From the NCBI GenBank assembly GCA_018816095.1, contig JAHIWP010000078.1, forward strand, positions 22,100 through 86,099: 64,000 nucleotides of DNA, written 5' to 3'. The notes under the pieces are model-generated. The model was not told where the DNA came from, searched no databases, and saw only the letters and a list, made by a program, of their open reading frames with translations. The translations under genes were made by a program, and so were the position numbers. Below, piece by piece: positions 61,687-64,000 of the stretch (its first letter is position 1; each line of letters begins with the position of its first letter). Source of the DNA: Gammaproteobacteria bacterium. Lineage in GTDB: Bacteria; Pseudomonadota; Gammaproteobacteria; Pseudomonadales; Pseudomonadaceae.

Positions 61687-62547
61687 CTAGATCAGCCCCA
61701 ACTGCTCGACCTGGCCCTCGACCTGCACCTGTGGCAAGGCGGGCAAACCGGGCAGGCGCAGCATCAACTGCTGATGAAAACGCTGCGCCAGCTGCGGGGC
61801 CAGGCGATTGTCCGAGGTGTGCAAGAAGACATAGGGCGTGCGGCCTTCGTTGATCCAGTCGGCCACCTTATCCAGCCAAGGCGCCATAAACGAATCGTTG
61901 GCCGACAAATCAGGATGACCAATGAAGCGCAGCTGGGGCGACTGACTGAAGGCGGTGGGCCGCAGCGGCAGGCGCGGCTTCTTGGCTTGGGCATGCAGCA
62001 CCGCCGGCGCGCTAGACACACAACTGAACAGCGCACGCGAATCCAAACACACACGCTCGATGCCACGCTCATGCAGCAGGCGGTTAAGGCTGCGCTCCTC
62101 TTCACCTTTGGCAAAGAAGGCAGGGTGACGCACCTCAACAGCCAGTTCCCCGCCCTGCCAGGGCTCAATAAAGCCGACCAGTTCTGCCAAACGCTGTGGA
62201 CCAAAACTCGCCGGCAACTGAAGCCAGAATGGCGCCACCCGCTCACCCAATGGCGCCAGCAAGCGGCGGAAATCCTCGGTGGCACTCAGCTGTTCGCGTA
62301 AATCGCCTGCATGGCTGATCTCACGCGGCAACTTGGCGCAAAAGCGCAGGTGCGCCGGCATCCGTTCAGCCCAGCGAGCCACTGTTTCTACAGAAGGTGA
62401 TGCATAGAAGGTGGTGTTGCCTTCAACCGCATTGAATACCTGGGCATACAAGGGCAAGAAGTCAGCGCTGCGACTGCCATCCGGGTACAACGAACCGCGC
62501 CAGGCGGGTTCGCTCCAGGACGGGCAACCGAGGTAGTAAGGCAGCAT
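61687..62547 (-). CDS. DUF72-family protein
   Basis: A 286-residue TIM-barrel-like protein of the DUF72 (YecE) family, function unproved. Signatures are YYLGCPSWSEPAW at the N-terminus, FNAVEGNTTFYASPS, HLRFCAKLPREISH, FWLQLPASFGP, LAVEVRHPAFF and a late YVFLHTSDN. The stop codon of the upstream gene (62549-62551) is separated by a single base from this ATG (62547), so translation is coupled. Frames to 62586 exist but overlap more of the upstream gene. Confidence 0.88.
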   Translation of the reverse strand: MLPYYLGCPSWSEPAWRGSLYPDGSRSADFLPLYAQVFNAVEGNTTFYASPSVETVARWAERMPAHLRFCAKLPREISHAGDLREQLSATEDFRRLLAPLGERVAPFWLQLPASFGPQRLAELVGFIEPWQGGELAVEVRHPAFFAKGEEERSLNRLLHERGIERVCLDSRALFSCVSSAPAVLHAQAKKPRLPLRPTAFSQSPQLRFIGHPDLSANDSFMAPWLDKVADWINEGRTPYVFLHTSDNRLAPQLAQRFHQQLMLRLPGLPALPQVQVEGQVEQLGLI

Positions 62548-62548
62548 A

Positions 62549-62890
62549 TTAAGCGTAGAGATCGAGCCCCATAACCTGCTCGGCATCCGCCTCGCTGGCG
62601 AAACTGGCGGTTGCGTTGTAGCTGGCCAGAGCCTGGGCCGCGCGATTGTTCAGTGGGGGCTGATAGAGCTGGTCTTGCAGGCGAGCAGGAAGGTTATTGC
62701 TGCTGGAGTTGCTCGCTTCGACCTTACGCGCCTGGGCAACTTGTTCAAAACCCTGAGTGCTCGACGGTGATGCTGGCTGCTCACGACGCGCCTCGATTTC
62801 GCGCTGCGCTTCGCGAAACGGCGTAACCGCAGAGCCCGGACGGGAACTGCGGTCTGGCGAATAAGAGGAGGTAAAACCGTCGATACGCAT
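62549..62890 (-). CDS. Hypothetical protein, 113 aa
   Basis: A small soluble, Ser/Gln/Arg-rich protein starting MRIDGFTSSYSPDRSSRPGS. It is probably disordered for the first 55 residues and ends with a helix-prone RAAQALASYNATASFASEADAEQVMGLDLYA. No signal or domain is recognised. It lies between tsaB and the DUF72 gene on the same strand, with translational coupling to the latter, which supports it being real. Confidence 0.72.
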   Translation of the reverse strand: MRIDGFTSSYSPDRSSRPGSAVTPFREAQREIEARREQPASPSSTQGFEQVAQARKVEASNSSSNNLPARLQDQLYQPPLNNRAAQALASYNATASFASEADAEQVMGLDLYA

Positions 62891-63033
62891 TGATTACTGC
62901 TCAGACTGCCTGGCTAGCGATGGATACGAGTGAAGGCAATTTAGCCCCCCACGTGGGCGTTTGGCAATTAGCCACGGTGAATGTACATAGGCAAGCGACG
63001 ACACGTGCAGCAACGCCCTCACTTTATGGCTAC

Positions 63034-63714
63034 TCAGACCGGTGCCTTGGGCGTGGCCACCTTGTCACGCAGGTAAACCGGCTGCGCCAGGTCGGCGATA
63101 ACCGCTTCACCACGCGCCCAAGCAAAGTGCGCCAGGCTGAGCAGGTCGGCGGCATGCGGCAGCATACTGGCGTCCTGCCCGCTGACCGCCACCGGAATAC
63201 GCGCAGCAAAAGTGCCCCAGCCCGTGCCGGCGGCAAACCAGTCACCCGAAGTATCAGCAGGTAGGCTGGCACGCTCTGGCGGCAATACCGCCTCAACGCC
63301 GAGCAAGCGCATCTCGCCCTGTTCCGCGCGATAACAGCCCCAGTAAACCTCATCCATACGTGCATCGATGGCCGCAGCGACCTGCTGTGCGCCATGCTCA
63401 CGCAGGCTGCGCTGGGCCAACACGGCCAGATTGGACACTGGCAATACCGGGCGATCCAGCGCGAAGGCCAACCCCTGCACCACCCCAACGGCAATCCGCA
63501 CACCGGTAAACGCACCCGGGCCGCGGCCGAAGGCAATCGCATCCAGCGCCGACAGTGACACGCCAGCATCGGCCAATAGCTGCTTGATCATCGGCAGCAA
63601 GCATTGGGCATGCATGCGCGGAATCACTTCATAGTGACTGAGCACCTCACCGTTATGCAGTAAAGCAACGGAGCAGGCTTCAGTGGCAGTATCCAGGGCC
63701 AGCAGAGTGGTCAT
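63034..63714 (-). CDS. tsaB: TsaB tRNA threonylcarbamoyladenosine synthesis protein
   Basis: A 226-residue ASKHA-fold protein needed, with TsaD and TsaE, for the t6A modification of tRNAs reading ANN codons. It has LLALDTATEACSVALLHNG, the conserved QCLLPMIKQLLADAGVSLSALDAIAFGRGPGAFTGVRI (GPGSFTGxR-type) and VLPVSNLAVLAQ. Essential in most bacteria. Its ATG (63714) overlaps by ATGA the stop of an upstream frame (63711-63713), indicating an operon that is apparently cut by a group II intron just upstream. Confidence 0.95.
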   Translation of the reverse strand: MTTLLALDTATEACSVALLHNGEVLSHYEVIPRMHAQCLLPMIKQLLADAGVSLSALDAIAFGRGPGAFTGVRIAVGVVQGLAFALDRPVLPVSNLAVLAQRSLREHGAQQVAAAIDARMDEVYWGCYRAEQGEMRLLGVEAVLPPERASLPADTSGDWFAAGTGWGTFAARIPVAVSGQDASMLPHAADLLSLAHFAWARGEAVIADLAQPVYLRDKVATPKAPV

Positions 63715-63869
63715 CGTGATTCAGGCAGGTCAACAAATGGGCGGGCATTAAAACGGTTTAGCGTATTTTTTGCCAGCACCTCGATCTGCCAGGCGACAGA
63801 CTGGTCCCCGCCCATCCAGCCCTGCGCCCCGCCATAGACGCCCACTGGTTTGATAGCCACAATCGAGTA
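63711..63869 (-). CDS. 3' part of an unidentified gene overlapping tsaB
   Basis: On the minus strand a frame runs without stops from about 63869 to a TGA at 63713-63711, which shares ATGA with the tsaB start. Its product ends GWMGGDQSVAWQIEVLAKNT, LNRFNARPFVDLPESR, a plausible protein C-terminus of about 50 residues. I do not recognise the family. Upstream it runs into the 3' end of a group II intron, so the rest of the coding sequence presumably lies beyond the intron, outside the window. Confidence 0.55.
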   Translation of the reverse strand, partial: YSIVAIKPVGVYGGAQGWMGGDQSVAWQIEVLAKNTLNRFNARPFVDLPESR

Positions 63870-64000
63870 GGAGGCGGATTCACATCCGCCGTCCTCTCAC
63901 ACCACCGTACGTACGGTTCCGTATACGGCGGTTCAGGTTATGCGGCTAAGCCGGTTGATCGTATCCAGTATTGAGACCAGCCCCAGGCGATCCCATAGCT
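63862..64000 (-). mobile_element. 3' end of a group II intron (domains V and VI), partial
   Basis: On the minus strand domain V can be drawn at 63901-63932: ACCGCCGTA pairs with TACGGTGGT, with a two-base CG bulge and an upper stem TACG/CGTA closed by GAAC. It is followed by GTGAGAGGACGG and a domain VI-like hairpin GGCGGAT-GTGA-ATCCGCC, and the sequence CTACTCGAT near the probable 3' splice site (about 63862). This is a standard bacterial group II intron ending. The 5' part lies outside the window. Confidence 0.85.
63933..64000 (-). CDS. C-terminal end of an intron-encoded protein (reverse transcriptase/maturase), partial
   Basis: Directly upstream of domain V a frame is open from the window edge to a TGA at 63935-63933, ending VSILDTINRLSRIT. 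Only about 21 codons are inside the window, too few to show any reverse-transcriptase motif; the assignment depends on its place just before domain V, where intron ORFs normally end. Confidence 0.5.
   Translation of the reverse strand, partial: LWDRLGLVSILDTINRLSRIT

Overview
The window reads as a chromosomal segment of a Pseudomonas (sensu lato) species. The evidence is the gene order cheR-cheV-flgA-flgM-flgN-PilZ brake, which I remember as the P. aeruginosa arrangement, together with OprO/OprP-type porin, PlsB, RsmJ, TsaB, SstT, a DUF2790 protein and Pseudomonas-style REP palindromes. No species call is possible from sequence reading alone. Almost all of it looks like core or near-core genome; the clearly mobile or decayed parts are a group II intron 3' end at the right edge, palindromic repeat elements, a 5'-truncated doxX-type gene and a possible tRNA fossil.

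Layout. 1-4.5 kb: flagellar and chemotaxis genes, with a FliA promoter in front of flgM and a sigma-54-like element in front of flgA. 4.5-8.5 kb: two arsenosugar-type glycosyltransferases, an MFS transporter and a glutamine-synthetase-like gamma-glutamylpolyamine ligase. 8.9-9.4 kb: a secreted protein made of six 18-residue repeats. 9.4-19 kb: YceH-type protein, SstT, parvulin, EamA exporter, MFS, YebC-type protein, lipoprotein and D-aminoacylase-like hydrolase. 19-21.3 kb: orphan periplasmic binding protein converging on an S1/P1-like zinc enzyme. 21.4-24.7 kb: PP2C phosphatase, Ser/Thr kinase and FHA protein in a row.

25-28 kb: diguanylate cyclase and an exported MsrB-MsrA repair pair. 29-32.6 kb: nuclease and the cyanate module cynS-DUF2790-cynT with convergent cynR; a shared 36-bp box lies in front of both cynS and cynR and is the best regulatory finding here. 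32.8-46.8 kb: CvfB, LTA-synthase-like membrane enzyme, an enoyl-reductase-like MDR, DEAD-box helicase, CigR-like protein, RarD, AzoR, LysR, hydrolase, cyclophilin, FemAB/GNAT-like protein. 47-55 kb: porin, doxX remnant, PlsB, DUF4197 protein and Na+/solute symporter, separated by repeat-rich gaps. 55-60 kb: RND pump with adaptor and divergent TetR. 60-64 kb: RsmJ, EF-hand protein, DUF72 protein, TsaB, and an open reading frame overlapping tsaB that appears to be split by the intron.

I did not find a complete, clearly novel multi-gene system. Start codons were chosen by eye from ribosome-binding sites and family N-termini. All family names come from recognising sequence motifs, with no database search.
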